Shown piece by piece: positions 30,882 through 33,060 of a DNA stretch of 33,060 nt; position 1 is the stretch's first letter, and each line of letters begins with the position of its first letter. The translations under genes and the position numbers were made by a program. The stretch is taken from contig DPCJ01000065.1 in NCBI GenBank assembly GCA_003516705.1, positions 161-33,220 of the forward strand, written 5' to 3'. Origin of the DNA: Prolixibacteraceae bacterium. GTDB lineage: Bacteria; Bacteroidota; Bacteroidia; Bacteroidales; Prolixibacteraceae. The notes beneath the pieces were generated by a model that saw only the letters and a list, made by a program, of their open reading frames with translations, was not told the origin of the DNA and did not search any database.

Positions 30882-32786
30882 ATGTTTAATAAATCTATTG
30901 CTTATCGTTTAAGTATATATATTTCATTGGCGGTTATTACCGTTTTTCTGATTTTCATTTTCATTGCTTACATTTTTAATAAAAATATATTAAAAAGTAA
31001 CACTGAAAATAAGGCTATTGGGTTAGGATACCAAGCTATGATGATGGGAGAAAGACAGTTAGTGTCAACCAAGGAAATCACATCCAACATTTCAGAGCAG
31101 GTGTTGTATTTTGCATATCATAACGATGTGGATTTCCTTATTTTAAAATTGATGGAAAAATATCACTTCCTCAATGCCATTCACGTGAATATTGATTCTG
31201 TTGTGCCCAATCTTAATTTTCATAATTATTATATGTTTCGCGGTGCAGACTCAATACATGTTTGGAAAGGGAACGAAACTGTAACTCACTGTCGTAATGA
31301 GCAAAGGATTTTTCAAACAGCGACAAGTAAAAATACAACCGGTTGGACAGAAGAGTTTACGTGCCATAAAAATAACAGCCTTGTAGTTTCCTACTATTCA
31401 CCAATAAAATTAAGAGATAAGGCTGATAATTTGATTACAGTAGGCTCAGTAATTGCAGAATTATCGTTAAGCGAACTTGCTGATTCTATAAATTCCCTAA
31501 AAATTGGGAAAAGCGGTTATGCTTTTCTTGTTTCGAAAGATGGAACTTATCTATCGCATCCGAATGAAGAATGGATTATGAACAAGAATTTATTTAATAT
31601 TTCAGAAGAAGAGTACTCCGTTACCAAATCACAAATCAACAACCTTTTAATCAATGGAGAGACAGGTTCCACTGTAGCTTATCCACAATATATGAACTTT
31701 GAGAAATGTTGGGTTTATTACACTCCAATAAAAGAAACCGGGTGGACATTAATATTTGTTGTACCGTACGATGAACTATTCGTGCCTCTTTATTTATTGA
31801 TATTGAGAATGTTATTCTTTGCAGTACTCGGTATTCTTGTAATATTTTTTACTATCACATATATCACCAACCGCCTTATCTATCCTTTAAGTAAAGTTAC
31901 AAGTCAGCTAAAATCGTTTAGCAGCGACACGGGTAACTTTGAAGTAAATACCCGAAATGAAATTGAATTAGTTTCTGCAAGTTTAGAGAATATAAAAAAA
32001 TGGTACGAGCGTTTTAAGATCGATCAATTTAAAGAAGAAAAACTAAATTCCCAGCGATTGCAGGACCTGATGGAGGCATCTGAAATACAGATGAGTTTGA
32101 TAAACACTGATTTTAAAGCATTCAATTCAGAAAATGAAGTCAAATTGTTTGCCACCTACCATCCGGCGCGAATTGTCAGTGGCGATTTATACGATTTTAT
32201 TTTTCTGGACGAAGAAAACCTGTATTTCACCATTGGTGATGTATCGGGCAAAGGATTATCGGCTGCTTTCTATATGAGTGTTGCCCAAACATTGCTAAAA
32301 AGTAATTCACGTTATAATTCGCCGGGAAAAATAGTTACCAATGCGAATAATGAGCTGTACACCAATAACCAGCACCAGTTCTTTTTAACCCTTTTTGCAG
32401 GTGTTTTAAATGTAAAAACAGGAGTATTACTCTACTGTAATGCAGCGCATACAGCTTCGCTGATTGTAACTGCCAGTGGCAAAATCACAGAATTGACAGA
32501 AACACACGGAATGCCTCTTGGATTATATCCAAACCGGACTTATAGCCAATCAGAAGCATTGTTAAATCCCGGCGATTCAATTGTGCTTTATTCCGACGGC
32601 GTAACCGAAATGCAGAACGAAGATAAAATGCACTTTGGAAATGAACGTTTTTTTGAAGTGCTTCGCGAAAATGCAACTTTATATCCCGAGAAATTAATTA
32701 ATGAAATTGAAAACAGTCTTGCTGATTTCAGAGGGATGGCAAAACAATCTGATGATGTTACCATTATGGTCATTAAACGACCATAA
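30882..32786 (+). CDS. Membrane sensor with dCache-like, HAMP and SpoIIE PP2C phosphatase domains
   Basis: A 634-aa protein. Transmembrane helix 1 is about 12-32. The periplasmic sensor (about 40-290) looks like a double-Cache domain, with a typical IGKSGYAFLVSKDGTYLSHP segment. Transmembrane helix 2 is about 300-328, a HAMP-like linker lies about 330-385, and the PP2C-type SpoIIE/RsbU serine phosphatase spans about 420-632. Phosphatase motifs seen: SGDLYDF (near 431), GDVSGKGLSAAFYMS (near 450), YSDGVTEM (near 569) and DDVTIMVI (near 624), with the metal-binding Asp residues kept. It would dephosphorylate an anti-anti-sigma (STAS) partner in response to an extracytoplasmic signal. The ATG follows AAGGGG, a good ribosome-binding site. 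No partner gene lies in the window. Confidence 0.92.
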   Translation: MFNKSIAYRLSIYISLAVITVFLIFIFIAYIFNKNILKSNTENKAIGLGYQAMMMGERQLVSTKEITSNISEQVLYFAYHNDVDFLILKLMEKYHFLNAIHVNIDSVVPNLNFHNYYMFRGADSIHVWKGNETVTHCRNEQRIFQTATSKNTTGWTEEFTCHKNNSLVVSYYSPIKLRDKADNLITVGSVIAELSLSELADSINSLKIGKSGYAFLVSKDGTYLSHPNEEWIMNKNLFNISEEEYSVTKSQINNLLINGETGSTVAYPQYMNFEKCWVYYTPIKETGWTLIFVVPYDELFVPLYLLILRMLFFAVLGILVIFFTITYITNRLIYPLSKVTSQLKSFSSDTGNFEVNTRNEIELVSASLENIKKWYERFKIDQFKEEKLNSQRLQDLMEASEIQMSLINTDFKAFNSENEVKLFATYHPARIVSGDLYDFIFLDEENLYFTIGDVSGKGLSAAFYMSVAQTLLKSNSRYNSPGKIVTNANNELYTNNQHQFFLTLFAGVLNVKTGVLLYCNAAHTASLIVTASGKITELTETHGMPLGLYPNRTYSQSEALLNPGDSIVLYSDGVTEMQNEDKMHFGNERFFEVLRENATLYPEKLINEIENSLADFRGMAKQSDDVTIMVIKRP

Positions 32787-32805
32787 AATGTTTTTAATCT
32801 GGCGA

Positions 32806-33060
32806 TTATCTTACAGCAAAACTTCTTTTTAAATCAATCATTTTTATGGCGGTAACTGCAGCTTCATCGCCTTTATTACCATGTTTACCACCGGCACGGT
32901 CGATAGCCTGTTGTTGATTGAGCGTGGTTAAAAGACCGAAAATGAAGGGTTTGTTGTATTTAAGATTTAATTCCATGATTCCCTGGGTTACACCAGAGCA
33001 GATATAATCGAAATGACGTGTTTCACCCTGAATAACACACCCCAGCACAATTACTGCATC
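32806..33060 (-). CDS. ribH: 6,7-dimethyl-8-ribityllumazine synthase, 5' end outside window
   Basis: The C-terminal 84 codons of RibH; the frame runs off the right edge. It joins 5-amino-6-ribitylamino-uracil with dihydroxybutanone phosphate in riboflavin synthesis, in an icosahedral or pentameric cytosolic assembly. Diagnostic pieces: VLGCVIQGETRHFDYIC, which includes the GxTxHxD/E phosphate- and substrate-binding segment with the catalytic His, then GVTQGIMELN, PFIFGLLTT, and the closing QAIDRAGGKHGNKGDEAA. It is convergent with the SpoIIE phosphatase gene, with only 19 bp between the stop codons. Confidence 0.96.
   Translation of the reverse strand, partial: DAVIVLGCVIQGETRHFDYICSGVTQGIMELNLKYNKPFIFGLLTTLNQQQAIDRAGGKHGNKGDEAAVTAIKMIDLKRSFAVR

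Overview
The window looks like a chromosome segment of a Bacteroidota bacterium, probably from the Marinilabiliales/Prolixibacteraceae side. I base this on moderate GC, several promoters with the Bacteroidota -7 element TAnnTTTG, weak Shine-Dalgarno use, a BT4734/VirE-N + DUF3987 mobile-element pair, and a CzcA pump fused to its outer-membrane channel. The genus is a guess. No rRNA, tRNA, CRISPR array or transposase was seen.

Region 1 (1-8261, all minus strand) is a heavy-metal resistance operon. In transcription order it holds a Fur-family regulator, a perfect 15-bp palindrome overlapping a promoter, a small exported His/Cys-containing protein, a CzcA-type RND pump fused to a TolC-like channel, a His-rich lipoprotein adaptor (CzcB-like), a PII-like protein, and a CPC-type P1B ATPase cut off by the left window edge. 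Together they would sense and export a divalent metal such as Zn, Cd or Co.

Region 2 (8363-19804, minus strand) is a defence island. An XRE regulator, HsdM, HsdS and an FRG-domain protein form one tight operon. A structured spacer follows, then a DUF3800 protein, a 176-aa toxin-like protein, HsdR, a 56-aa ORF and a 696-aa protein that I read as a full-length prokaryotic Argonaute. The Argonaute has lost at least three of the four catalytic positions of PIWI. HsdR, the small ORF and the Argonaute are separated by only 8-9 bp, so they are probably co-expressed. A nuclease-dead Argonaute coupled to an SF2 translocase-nuclease invites comparison with DdmDE and is the most interesting item in the window.

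Region 3 (19987-26331, minus strand) is the replication/integration module of an integrated element: DUF3987 and BT4734-type proteins, two excisionase-like HTH proteins, an unknown protein, a tyrosine recombinase and a zinc-finger/HTH protein. It abuts the 3' end of mnmE, a known integration site. Regions 1 and 2 may be its cargo, but I found no left attachment site. Small palindromic repeats lie both between and in frame within its genes.

Region 4 (26311-33060) looks like core chromosome: mnmE and a glycosyltransferase (minus), then a second glycosyltransferase, fabG with a clear terminator, and a SpoIIE-type phosphatase sensor (plus), and finally the 3' end of ribH (minus).
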